64,000 nt of DNA from Littorina saxatilis. Lineage: Eukaryota; Mollusca; Gastropoda; Littorinimorpha; Littorinidae. The notes below the pieces were generated by a model. That model saw only the letters and a list, made by a program, of their open reading frames with translations. It had not been told where the DNA came from and did no database searches. Both the position numbers and the translations under genes were made by a program. Positions 46,859 to 60,000 of this stretch are shown here, in pieces. How positions within the stretch are numbered: position 1 is the first letter of the stretch; each line of letters opens with the position of its first letter. Where the stretch lies: NCBI RefSeq assembly GCF_037325665.1, contig NC_090261.1, forward strand, positions 34,856,128 through 34,920,127, in the 5' to 3' direction.

Positions 46859-49800
46859 TTTGAAAAAAAAATTTGGAAAAAAAAATTTGAAAAAAAAAAA
46901 AAATTTGAAAAAAAAAATTGAAAAAAAAAAAGGGGGGCTTTGTTTCTTTGGCAAAATAACTTAAAAATATGTTTTAGGGAAATAAAATTTTTTTTTAAAA
47001 AAAAGTCCCGACCTACCGACCCTATTTTTTTGGCCTATGTTACCGTTAACAGACTTTTTTTTTTTTTGGGGCCTAATAATGCATTTCTATAACTAACTTA
47101 TAACAAAAACCCAGCTTGTTTCAGTCATAAAGTGTGTCTTAAATCGAAAATTTTTGGTTAAATTTTGATTTGATTAATATACTTACCCAATTCATATATA
47201 GCAATTTACTTCAGTTTAGTGCTAGGACGCTGAAACTACGCTCACCCTGGTAAAGGGGGAAAAGTACCCTAAAAATAGAACAGCCTTGAGGTCACAATGA
47301 CGTCATGACCGGGATACCCTCCCAGCATGCACTGAGCACGCATGCTCCCGCCGCCATCTTTGTCAAATTCATTCGCTCGAAGCACCCCGTTATATTTTTA
47401 GGGGAACTAAAGCGGGGTAGGCGGGAGGGACTTCGGTATATGAATTGGGTAAGTATATTAATCAAATCAAAATTTAACCAAAAATTTTCGATTAAATTAC
47501 ATATCTTATCCCAATTCATATATAGCAGATTGCTAATTAAGGTGGTGGGATGCTCACCTATGAACTAGTCAGCAATTGGCCTGCTGCTACCATCGCTGGC
47601 AGGGCCTTGGTACCATCCTGGCGCGTACTGGACACGTCGCGCAGGTAAAAGTTGATAAAAACATCCTCAGATCTCCAGTAGGCTGAATCGAGGACTTCAG
47701 ACAGTCTTCCCGATCGAAGCACCGCTAAGGAGGATGCCCAGGCTCTCGCCTCGTGCGTTCGAGCCGACGTTAGAGGGAGAACTGACTGCCCCCCCCCTTT
47801 CTTTCCGTGCCACCACTCATACGCCTGTTTAACCAGCGTTGAGACCCACTTAGAAAGAGTTACCTTGGATATGTCTTTATGCCTAGCCGTGTTCAGAGAG
47901 ATGAAGAGCAGTTTCTGCTGATTCGCTCTGATAGGCTCCGTGCGAGACAGGTAACTAGAAAGAGCCCGAACCGGACAGTTAGACATATCTGGGTCGCCTG
48001 GAGCAAGAATTCTGCTAAGAGGAAGAATTCTGACTACAGGAGAAGTTTGATCAGGCTTCTGGTTTTTGGCTAAAAATTCCGGCCGAAAACGTAAGGTGAT
48101 AGCACCATCTTTTTCAAAAGCTATGTCTCTAGAAGAGCCTGAGAGCGCGTGAATTTCGCTACCTCTCCTTGCTGTAGCCAAAAGAACGAGCAAAAGTGTC
48201 TTACGAGTAAGATTAGCTAGGCTAGCCGATTGCAATGGTTCAAAATCTTGCGATCTTAAGAATTCCAGAACGAGGAAGAGATCCCATGCAGGGACTGGGG
48301 CTCTAATTTTAGCAAAATCTATTGATGCCCCTTTTAAGACACTAGCGATAACTCCACTGAGGTTAACGTTGTGACCTAACTGCCTCAAAGTAGCTGAAAT
48401 AGCAGAACGTCTGACTCGGAGAGACGAGGGGGAGCTGCCTTGAGCTGCTAACCATGACAAGTGATTAGCTACCTGCATAGAACGTGGGGCCACAGCGACA
48501 ACCCGATTCTCTGCACACCATTTAACCCAAGCCGCCCAATGTGAAGCGTACACTGAGCTTGTAGATTTCCTGTGCGCTTTCTGCACCAAATCCAGTGTCC
48601 TCTCTGAGGCACCTGACAAACGCAAGGATCTTCTCACAGTCTCCATGCGTGAAGGAGCAGGGACTGTGGGTTCGCATGCTGAATGCCGGTGCGTGGTTGT
48701 AGTAACTCTCCCTTTCCCAGATTTAGCGGAATGGGAGGACCTTTTGCCAGACGGAGGAGATCCGGGAACCAGTGCTGGCTTGTCCACAACGGTGCGACCA
48801 GAACCAGAGATGGTTGCTCCAACTCTGCTTTTCTCAACACTTTTCCAAGGAGTTGGAATGGTGGGAAAGCGTAAGCCGTGAGTCCTGTCCAGTCGACTTC
48901 CAGTGCATTCACTTTCCAGGCTTCGGGGTCCGGAAACGGGGATATGAACACTGGTAATCTCCTTGAGAACCGTGTCGCGAAAAGATCGATCACTGGTTTT
49001 TCCACCTGAGCCCACAGACGCTGTAGAGCGTGGTGGGTGATCGTCCACTCCGTGTGGAGTACCTTCGATGATCGACTGAGGGCGTCTGCCAAAACATTCA
49101 GTTTTCCCGGAAGGTATTTTGCTGATAACCATATCTGATGTTGGTGACACCACTTCAGGATTTGGCATGCCTTGAGAGACAGAGTGTGAGAGCGAGAGCC
49201 GCCCTGCCTGTTGATGTAGGCTGCCACGGTAGTATTGTCTGTATGCAGACGAACATGCTTGCCTGTCACCAGTGGCAGAAAGCTCTGAAGACCTTGGGCT
49301 ACAGCCTCTAACTCGAGCACATTGATGTGCGAGAGGGCCTGGCCTGTTGTCCACTTGCCTGAGGCTGTGTGGTGAGAGAGATGAGCGCCCCAGCCTGACA
49401 GGGAAGCGTCTGTGAACAAGTCCTCCTCTGGAGGAGGGGGAGTGATGAGGACTCCCTGTGAAATCCATGGTTCCAGCCATTGAGCCGTGGTCTCTTGAAA
49501 CCAGCTTTCTAACTGAACCGATACCTGCCATCCCTGAGAGGAGGGGTTCCAAACCGAATTCAAAGCTGCCTGAAACGGCCTCTTGTGTACTCTCCCCAGA
49601 GGGACAAGAGTGGCCATAGATTCCATTTGACCAAGCACTGACGCCAGCTCCCGGACCGAGGCTTGCTGCCGTGCCGCCAGTGATTTCACTAGATCCTGCA
49701 GCTTGTCTATCCTCCTCTGTGAGGGGCGTACTGACCAATCTGCCGTATTGAACCTCATTCCCAGGTACGTGAAATCCTGGGATGGTGTAAGTTCCGACTT

Positions 49801-52800
49801 GGCTTGATTGACCGAGAAACCCAACTCGTGAGCCTGACGCAGTGTGAACCGCGTATGGGCGCTGCATGCTTCCCGATCCTGATTGAGGATAAGCCAGTCG
49901 TCGAGATAAGCCCTGAGGCGTACGCCCTGCTGCCTGACAAGAGAGCACAGCTGCCGTACCACCATCGTGAAAATCCAAGGGGCCAAAGAAAGGCCGAAAG
50001 GAAGAGCCTTGAATTGGAACACTCTCTCTCCCCATCGAAATCTCAGCCATTTCCGGTCTGATGGATGCATGAGGATGTGAAAGTAAGCGTCTGTCAGGTC
50101 GATCGACGTCACCCAGTCTCCCGGTCTGAGTGCGTCCCTGACTGACGCTGGAGTCTCCATTGTAAACTTGATCTGTCTCAGGAATCTGTTCAGAGGAGAC
50201 AAGTCTAAGACAGGGCGCCAGCCCCCTGAAGCCTTCGGTACCACGAAAATTCTCCCGTAGAAACCCGGGGAGTTGTGGTCCGTTACTTCGTCTATCGCTT
50301 CCTTCTGAAGTAGAGACAAAATTTCTGCTTGTATCGCCGTCTTTGCCTCCAGCTTGACAGGAAACTTGAACTTCGGTAGAACTCTGGTTAAGGGAGCTTT
50401 TCCCTCCTTCCAGAGTAGCCTGAACCCCGAACGCACTACGCCCACTATCCACTGACTGTTTACCCTTAGCGACCAAAGTGGGAGCGCCCGAGACAGGCCG
50501 CCCGCCGCCAAAGGCGTGTCGGGTGTGTGGGGTAGCGGTTCGGGGGGGCATCATTGGGGGTGTGCTTTGCGTCCAGACCCCCTTGAATTGCCGAAAGACG
50601 GCTTCTTCTTAGGGTAAGGCGCGCCTCTTCCCCTACCCCTTGAAGAAGAGCTGGCTTGCGTAGCCCCGCCCCTATTCGCCGAAGAGGCGGAAGGTTTAGG
50701 TGGCCCGTAGCTCTTGCTCTGAGGTTTAGTAAACCCGTGCTGAGCTAGCTTAGCGATCGCTAAGTCACGATTGTCCTGTGTTTCCTTCTGGAGGGCGTCA
50801 AGTGACGGCTGCCCCAGCAAGGAACCGTCCGTGAACGGCGAGAACTTAAGCACCTCCAGCGTGGCCTTGTCTTGGATCTTAGAGCCAGCCAGAAACGCAG
50901 ACCTGCGCGAATGCACCGCATGTGCGTAAAGATGCGCAGAAAAACGCATTTGCTCTGCTGAGACTTTAGCCAAAGTAGCGAGCAGAGTAGTCACGTCCTT
51001 TACACTCGCGTCACTCCGAAATTCAAACGGATCCAGTGACGTAGCAATAGAACGGGAGAGAGACCTGAGTAGAGTCTCTGACAGGGACGCTAACTCCAAG
51101 CCGTATCTCCCTGTTTCTTCCAAACCCAAAAGAGAGGCTTCCGTATAAGGGACAGCCCTGTCTTTACCATAGGTGTCTTCCCTGAGCGACGCCAACTCCG
51201 GTGTTACCGGGAGCGTAGCACGCGGCAAAGAGAAGGAATCTATGAGATTATGAGGGTAAGCGTTCAACACCAATCTACGTGCCGCCTGTGGGACGTGAGG
51301 GGCTCGATGTGCGTCAGCCAGCCAAGGCTTGGCCGAGTCCGGCGCCTGACCATGCTCTGACAAAATAGGCACAGGGACAGACGTCACACCCCTAGATCCC
51401 GACCGCTTAGCCAGAATCAAAGACATCTCATACGCCACTGAAGGGGACTCCCGAAACTTAAAAGTTGGTGTCCCTTCTTGCGGTGCGTGAAAATCCCCAA
51501 CAGCTGAAGGTGGCGGTGCCGTAACGTTAGCTGCTGACACCACTCCTTCCTCAAAGTACCGTGCCGCTACCTGAGCTGCCATAGCTACTGCATGGCTAAG
51601 CTTAGCTGGTAACTGCACATTGGCATCATCATCCACAGCGGAATCTTCATATTCCAATTCCCCTTCCGGAAGTTCGCCACCATAATGACTAGCATCGTCA
51701 TAGGTGGTATCCCCCGGAAGTGAAGGTGCTTGTGAGGTAAAACCACCGCTAGCATCCCTCCTCGAGAATACTTCCTGCCCCCCGGGCGGAAGTGTGGAAC
51801 GCTGTGCCGATACCGGAACCTGAATAGGCCGTACCGACGGTAGCGTGTCTTCCGTTCTAAGCCGAGGCATGGGAAGGGATAAACCTCGCCCGGATGCCTG
51901 ACTATTGACGGCTTCCTGCCCCCGTGGCGGAAGTAGAGACCTTAGTGCCGTCTGCAACTCGTGGCCAGACAAGCACCTCGTATCTCCTGTCTCAAGAGTA
52001 CACATGGGAGGGGTCATTCCGCCTCGTCCGTATGTTTCTCTATTGACAGCTTCTTGCTCCCGTGGCAGAAGTTGAGACCTTTGTGTCGTCGGCAACTCCT
52101 GGCCGGACATACACTCCGTGTCTCCCGTACTGAGAGCTAGCGTGGGAAGGGCTATGCCGCCTCGCCATGACGCACGTCTACTGACGGCTTCCTGCCCGAC
52201 GCCGGGCGGAAGTTGGGACAGTACGGTACCTTCAGAAAAGTTGTCGAAACCGGCATCTTGCTCAGCGTGAACATCAGCACTCGTCACCGTGGCTGACGGG
52301 GTTGCCTTCGCCCTCGCTCCTGCGCTTGCTTTGTCCGCTCCCGCATGGAGAGAAAGCAACTGCGCGTTCGCCGACTGTAACTCCGCTGAAAACATGGCAC
52401 GCATTTGTTCGCTAAACGAAGCAAACATAGTTGACAAATCTTCTTTCACTGACAAAGTTTCTTTATCTGTCATAACGCTAGACTTGGCCGGCGCTGTCTT
52501 GCTAACATGCTTCAGCTCAGACGCTGTCTTGCACCCATGCTTCAACGCCGGCATTTCAGGACTTTTGGGATCCTCAATTTGTACATGAAACGATGTCTTA
52601 GAAACTGGTTCAAAACAACTAACAGTGGTTTTCGACCCCTTCGCTTTCTTAGTCACCTTCTTAGACGGGGACTCTGTTGTCCCCACCTGTCTAGCGCTAG
52701 ATTTTTTCTTCTCACTGTCTGCCATATTGGCGAAAGTCTAGAAACGTCAAAACGTAAACAAGACTAACTTGTGGCAAACGAAAATGAAACAACAAGGTAA

Positions 52801-53981
52801 AACTGGAAAAATCTCACCCAAACTCAGCCAAAGCTAAGTACAAACGATGTGTCCAGGGTTGGAACTGCCAATAAGCAGAGGGCTAAAGAATAGCCCGAGC
52901 GTAGACCAAAACACGTCCGCAGTCAAGTCGCTGAAGAGTGGAATGAATTTGACAAAGATGGCGGCGGGAGCATGCGTGCTCAGTGCATGCTGGGAGGGTA
53001 TCCCGGTCATGACGTCATTGTGACCTCAAGGCTGTTCTATTTTTAGGGTACTTTTCCCCCTTTACCAGGGTGAGCGTAGTTTCAGCGTCCTAGCACTAAA
53101 CTGAAGTAAATTGCTATATATGAATTGGGATAAGATATGTAATTTAATATGAGTTTATCCACTGTCCGACCCATCCAATGTAAAAAAAAAAAAAAAAAAA
53201 AAAATAATAATTAGATAATTGGTCAGTGGAAAACTACAGGGGGGGCATCGTAAGCTTGCTTACGATGGGCAAGGGAGCGAACTGGTAAGAGTTAATAGGC
53301 ACATCAGTTACTGTGTGTTATGTTGTATCCTGAAATCAGTCACCGCACAAAACAAAATATAACTACTTGAAAAACTGATGTGAAAGCAACCCATAGCAAT
53401 TTAAACAGCATTGTCAAACAAACAAATTAAAAAACAAAAACCCAGCTAAGTTAAAAACAACCCACAGCAGCAAATCATACATAGGAAAAGCAAAACTAAA
53501 ATAAATCAAATGCTTTAAAGACATACACACTACTCACACATACATACACCACCACCCTCCTCTCGATTCCCAGTCTATCTTAAAACATTTAGTGGAAACT
53601 TACTAAATGTAAAAAGAACGGAAAAAAAAGAAAGCCTCACCTGCAAGACGTCATCCGGGGCACCTGAAAAGTATTCTGCAAGTTCCTGCTGATTTCTTCT
53701 CAAAATCCTCATGTCCTTGAAAGGAAAAGAACAGAGAAGTGCCAATCAGTCAGAACAACAGCAGCTTTCCATGACTCTGTTATCCAGGTTTCAGGCTGCT
53801 CAAAGCTCGGTAAAAATGACAAATTTATTACATTGTACAATACTGATTTTTTCTATTACATGATTATTGTAATAAATGTAAACCAGACGATTTTTTCACT
53901 ATTCCTGACATGGCAGCGCTAGAAGGCCTTGAGAATAAAAAGTCCATGGGCCCTTTTTTTGCCTACTTGCAATGCCTAAAG

Positions 53982-54018
<37 letters not shown>

Positions 54019-54058
54019 AGAGACAGAGACAGAGAGAGACAGAGGCATGCTCAGTGCT

Positions 54059-54089
<31 letters not shown>

Positions 54090-57000
54090 TAAGTCCAGAA
54101 AGAGTATTTATGGAACATATTCACCAGCTTTAACGACATGACACTTTTAATAAGGAAATAAATGAAGAAGATAAATAATCTGAAGAAGAACAGGAAGACG
54201 TAAACAATAAGAAAAGTAAAAAGAAGAAAGAAAAGAAGGTCTGTTTATTTCATACCTACAAAAACGCCAATAAGAACAAGATGCAGAAAAAGAATGGAAA
54301 AAAAGTTTGAAAATGTCTACTAACGTTTGCCTCCAGGAATGCAAAGATTTCATTGGCATCAGCCCAGCCATCCTTCCTCTGAAGCATGAGGGCTCGCTTG
54401 AGGACCATGGCAGTTGTCTCCAGGGCTGTTCCACGCCATACTGTGCTCTTGCTCTTCAGCTGGGCCAGCAGCTGTTCAAGTGATGTAAAATGTAAGGCTT
54501 CTTTTTAAGCCTACTGTCTATATGATACTTACCGAGACAGTACTATTCTTGCACATTATCTATTATAGGCCGAAAAAATTGGACAAAACGCTGAGTGGGT
54601 ACAATTATCTCCCATAACCATGCGCCACCGTGGATCCCAAGCACTGTCCGAGTGCTTCCCCCTTACAGGATGTAGGTGGCGCGTCCTCTTTCTTTATGAG
54701 CTGCAGACCCTCAAAAAGCCCATAACATATCAAGAGGGGAGGCGGGAGGGAAACTCTAATAGTACTGTCTCGGTAAGTATCATATAGACAGTAGGCTTAA
54801 AAAGAAGCCTTACAGTCAATATAACACTTACCTCGACAGTACTATTCTTGCACAGAATACCAGAGTGGTGTGAGGGTGATATGTAGAGTATTAAACTCCT
54901 TAATCAAAATCACTTAAATCCAAGGATTAAGATACCCAGGCAATTTTCGAACAGTACTACCGTAAAAGAAAATATACCCAAGAAACATATCTTAGACTGA
55001 CGTGACCATGCTGGCAACCACTGCTGTGTGGTGAACTCAATGTCAAAGTCCAGGCCACTCAAAGCTTGAATACCACTGAGTCTACGGCAAGTGGCTAAAG
55101 CGATGAGGAACATTTAGTCTTAAAAATCAGCAACTTGATACTGATGCCTGCCAGGGGTTCAAACTCATTGCTACGCAGGAGTTTGAGGACCAGAAAGACA
55201 TCCCCCTTGGGAAATGAAACCCGAGGTTTAGACACCGCTGCATTGCTAATACCCGAAAGGACATTAGCGATGAGGGAGGACCTGATCAAGTGTTCAGATC
55301 TGCGACCAGTAGCGGCCGCAATCGTGGAAGCGATGGCAGATCTGTATCCAAGAAGAGTCTTAGAAGAAAGACTCTTCTTTTGATACACTTCCACCAGGAA
55401 GTTGGCCAAGTCCTGTGTTGAGGGATAAAGCGGCTTTATCCCCTTGGACAAGGCGAAGGTGGCCCAAGCTCTCCAGCGTAAGTCGTAGAGCTGATTAGTT
55501 GATCGCCTCTTAGCGTTCAAGGAAAACTCTACTGAACTCTTGTGCAATCCTAGTGCAAGCAGTTTGGAGCGCACAAGAGCCATGCGGTCAAGCACAGACT
55601 CTCTGGACGTGGATGAGGGAGGCATGATCGAGGCTGGAGCAGACCTCCCCCGTCCAGATCCAGAGGTAGAGGGTCTACGTGGGTGAGACCGCGAAGATCT
55701 GGAAACCACGGAGCTGTTGGCCAGTAAGGCGCGACCAAAATCAGTCTTGGTCGTTCCTGCAGATATTTTGCCAGCACCCTCGGAATCAGAGATGTCGGGG
55801 GATAGGCGTAAGCATCGAGGAGCCTCCACAAGAGAGTGAATGCGTCCAAGTGGAACGCATTCATGTCTCGAAAGGGGCTGACGTACCTGGGAAGCCGAGC
55901 GCTGAATCGAGTTGCGAACCGATCGATCAGAGGACGGTCCCACCTTGCCCACAGACGCTGTAGAACGTTGTGAGCGATGGTCCATTCTGTGGAGAGAACC
56001 TGATCGCCCCGACTGAGAATGTCGGCCAGGGCGTTCAGTTTCCCCGGAACGAACTGGACTGACATCCGGACCTGATTGGTCTGGCACCAGAGCAGAATCT
56101 CCTCCGCCAACAGGGAGAGGGACCGAGAATTGGTGCCCCCCTGGTGGCGAAGGTAAGCTAAGCATGTGGTGTTGTTGTCCCCGTTGAAAATCAGAGGGGC
56201 CAAGGACAGGCCGAATGGGAGGGCCCGAAACTCGAACACTGTGCCCTCCCAAACGAACCGGAGCAGATGTCGGTACCCCGGGGCCACCAGGATGTGGAAG
56301 TAAGCATCCTGGAGGTCCCAGACATGGCCCAATCGTTTGGCCGGATGGCCAACCGGACCGACGAAGGGGTTTCCATCTTGAACTTGCACCTGTGAAGGTA
56401 CAAGTTCAAGGTGGAGAGGTCCAACACCGGCCTGAACCGGCCGTCCTTTTTGGGGACGGTGAACAGGCGGGAGCAGAACCCCGGAGAAGGCTGAGAAAGG
56501 GGGTAGACCGTCTTCTTCTCGACCAACGAGTTCACCTCGTCCTGAAGAGCCTGCCATCTGGCAGGGTCTCGAGGAGGGGGGAACGTCCAGGTTAGAGCGG
56601 ACAATGGAGGTTGTGACGACAGCGGTAGAGAAAACCCCGACCACACCACCCTCAAGAAAAACTGGTTGGAGACCAGTCTGCCCCACATGCCGCGGGCCCG
56701 AAAAAGGGAACCGACGGACGAAAGAGGGGCAACTTGAGGGGGCGTCAACGTAGGGCCGGGACTCACTGAAAATTCTGCTGGCGGGCAGGCGCAGGCTTGC
56801 GACCACCCCCCCTGGTGGTGCTGCTTCCCCTTACCTGTCTGAGCACCCTTCGTCTTACTTGGGAACGCAACAGGCGCCTAAGAGGAGGAAGAAGGAGGCA
56901 GTGAAACTGGCTTCTTCTTCTTCTTCTGAGGCTGGGAGCTGGAGGTAACTGTAGCACTTCTCTTACTCCCCGCCGCCGTCGCCGAAGCAGCGAGGCCAAC

Positions 57001-60000
57001 CATCAGAGAATCAGTGTTCCTCTGGCGTGTGGACTCCACCACAGAACGAACAGTGTCCGGATGAAAGAGGGAAGAAGGCTGAGGAAACGTGTTCCTCAGA
57101 CTCTTCCTCATATCCGGAGGCACTATAGAAGTAGGCAGAAAATGATCACGGAACAGGGCCAATAAAGTGGACCCGTGTTCCAATGGCCAATTCTGCCGCA
57201 GACGTCACGCACGATCGCACGGCATGCAAAGCCCGATCCACTCGAACCGTGTCAAGGACCCGAGTGGAATCAGACTCTGCCCGATCGGGAGGGTCCAACA
57301 GTGTGGACAGCGTGCTCATCCATGTCAAGGCCTGTGATTGGGCCTCGACTGTGGAAGAAACGGTGGCCTCAAGATTGTGGAACGAAGCAGAGCTCAGTTT
57401 TACCTTCTTGACCGAAGGCACCTCCCCAACGAACACATCACCGTCAGCCCCACCCTAAACACTCGAAGTCTGGAAAGGGAGAGTTCGAGAGTCAAAGGGA
57501 AAAGGGAGGGACGAAACAGATTGGACACGAGGAAACAGTGGAGGTGCGCCTCCTGAAGGAAAGCATGGCACTGAACCCGCGTCCTCCCGAGGAACATAGG
57601 TCGCGTTAGCACGTGAATCTGTACTCCTCAGGCGATGTGCTGCCGCTTCCACCGTGGCACTAAGACTAGGGTGGAACGCGAATTGCCGGCGGACGGATCG
57701 TTCATAAAACGAGCCGCCGGCAGACGCGGCGTGAGCCTCCCGCGCCCGGGCCGAAGCGGACTCAAAGGACGAGAGGGCGTCTCAGGGAAGGACGTCCTGA
57801 AACTGTTCAAACGTCCTTCTAGCTGTGCGAGGACGAGCCTCCTGCCTCTCGTCCTCAGACCCCGGGTCCAGGTCCTGTGTGTCAACACTAGACGACAGAC
57901 GCTTAAGAGAGGCATCCGTGACGTCAAGACGCCGCGTGATGTCTGTCATGTACTGTTGGAAAGTACGAAGCATAGCTTCGGAAGTTCCATCAGAAACCGG
58001 CAAGGGTAGAGGATCAGTGTTAACCTCAGGGCGACCCTGATCCTCCTCCCTATCGTCCTCCGACTCACTCTCCTCTTCACTTCCCGACAACTCCTCAAAA
58101 GCAGGAGTGTAGGGAGCTTGAGGGGGAAGAGCCGAAAGCGATGAAGCAGGCTGTGAAGAAACGCCCACAGAAGCAAGAGGCCGCGAAGACCCCTGCCCCA
58201 AAGACGAAACGTCTCCAGCAGCCGAAGGGGGAGAAAAACAACAACCCTGCGACTGTTGGGTCAGCCCAGCCAACGAACCCCCGCCATTTATAGACTGAAC
58301 AGGAACCCATCGGGTCTGATCAGAAAAGAAATGGTCCGGTCCGGTCCGGTCGGGGGTGCCGATCCGGTCCGGTAGGGTGGTCCGGTGTTCCGGTCCGGTG
58401 CCGGACCATCCGGAGGTCCCGTTCGGCACCGAACCATCGTACCCACAGAAGTGTTCGGGTGGTTAGGTCCGGACGTGGACATACCGTACCATCCGGACCC
58501 GTGGTCCGGTATGGTCCGGTTCGGTGCCAGACCATCCAGACCAACAGAGGTGGTCGGGTGGTCCGGCACCGGGCCATCCGGACCCGTAGGTCCGGACCCG
58601 TAGGTCCGGACCCGTAGGTCCGGTACCATCCGGAGGTCCTGTTCGGCACCGAACCATCCGTACGCACAGAAGTGTTCGGGTGGCTCGGTCCGGGCGTGGA
58701 CGTACCGTACCATCCGGACCCGTAGGTCCGGTTCGGTGCCAGACCATCCGGACCAACAGAGGTGGTCGGGTGGTCCGGACCGGTCCGGTAGGGTGGTCCG
58801 GTGTTCCGGTCCGGTGTTCCGGTCCGGTCCCGTACCATCCGGAGGTCCCGTTCGGCACCGAACCATCCGTACCCACAGAAGTGTTCGGGTGGTTCGGTCC
58901 GGACGTGGACACACCGCACCATCCGTACCCGTAAGTCCGGTGGTCCGGTGCCAGACCATCCGGACCAACAGAGGTGGTCGGGTGGTCCGGTCCGGACCGG
59001 ACCACCGGTCCAGCACCGGACCATCCAGACCCGTAGGTCCGGTCCGGTCCCGTACCATCCGGAGGTCCCGTTCGGCACCGAACCACCCGTACCCACAGAA
59101 GTGTTCGGGTGGCTCGGTCCGGACGTGGACATACCGTACCATCCGGACCCGTAGGTCCGGTTCGGTGCCAGACCATCCGGACCAACAGAGGTGGTCGGGT
59201 GGTCCGGACCGATCCGATAGGGTGGTCCGATGTTCCGGTCCTGTGGTCCGGTCCCGTACCATCCGGAGGTCCCGTACGGCACCGAACCATCCGTACCCAC
59301 AGAAGTGTTCGGGTGGTTCGGTCCGGACGTGGACCTACCGTACCATCCGGACCCGTAGGTCCGGTGGTCCGGTATGGTCCGGTTCGGTGACAGACCATCC
59401 GGACCAACAGAGGTGGTCGGGTGGTCCGGTTCGGACCGGACCACTGGTCCGGTACCGGACCATCCGAACCCGTAGGTTCGGTCCGGTCCCGTAGCATCCG
59501 GAGGTCCCGTTCGGTACCGAACCATCCGTACCCACAGAAGTGTTCGGGTGGCTCGGTCGGACGTGGACATACCGTACCATCCGGACCCGTAGGTCCGGCA
59601 TGGTCCGGTTCGGTGCCAGACCACCCGGACCAACAGAGGTGGTCGAGTGGTCCGGCCCCGACCGGACCACTGGTCCGGTACCGTACCATCCGGACCCATA
59701 GGTCCGGTGGTCCGGTGTGTTCCGGTTCGGTGCCAGACCACCCAGACCAACAGAGGTGGTCGGGTGGTCCGGTCCCGACCGAACCACTGGTCCCGTACCG
59801 TACCATCCGGACCCGTAGGTCCGGGGGTCCGGCAAGGGCCAGAGGTACTGTCCCGTACCGGACCCTAAGGTCCGGTACGGTCCCGTACCATGGGTCCCGT
59901 CCGGACCAAACCCGGAGGTCAAGTCCAGTCGGGACCCGTGGGTCCGGTTCGATCCCGACCCGTAAGCCTGGAACGTTCCGGACCCTTGGTCCGGACCATC

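Larger units (their letters stand above)
47142..53148 (-). mobile_element. DIRS-type tyrosine-recombinase retrotransposon, looks whole
   Basis: About 6.0 kb, reading on the - strand, in the sense direction of the LRPPRC-like host gene. Parts: inverted terminal repeats (about 47142-47378 and 52941-53148, the shared parts identical by eye); an internal complementary region (about 47442-47530) that joins the complements of the two ends, the hallmark of DIRS elements; and three overlapping open frames for gag-like protein, reverse transcriptase/RNase H and tyrosine recombinase. It has no direct target duplication, as is normal for the family. It looks whole and, from the matching ends, young. Confidence 0.9.
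46335..53291. mobile_element. Older TTAA-flanked element interrupted by a DIRS retrotransposon
   Basis: CTCTTACCAGTTCG at 46335 has its reverse complement CGAACTGGTAAGAG ending at 53291, with TTAA on both sides (46331-46334 and 53292-53295). TTAA target sites are typical of piggyBac-type elements. About 0.8 kb of this element lies left and 0.14 kb right of the DIRS insertion. The left part holds long A runs (46830-46935). No transposase is visible, so it was probably non-autonomous. Confidence 0.6.

Noticed and set aside
48645-50061. + strand frames of 60-85 codons across the DIRS element
   Set aside because: They are antisense shadows of the reverse transcriptase and recombinase frames.
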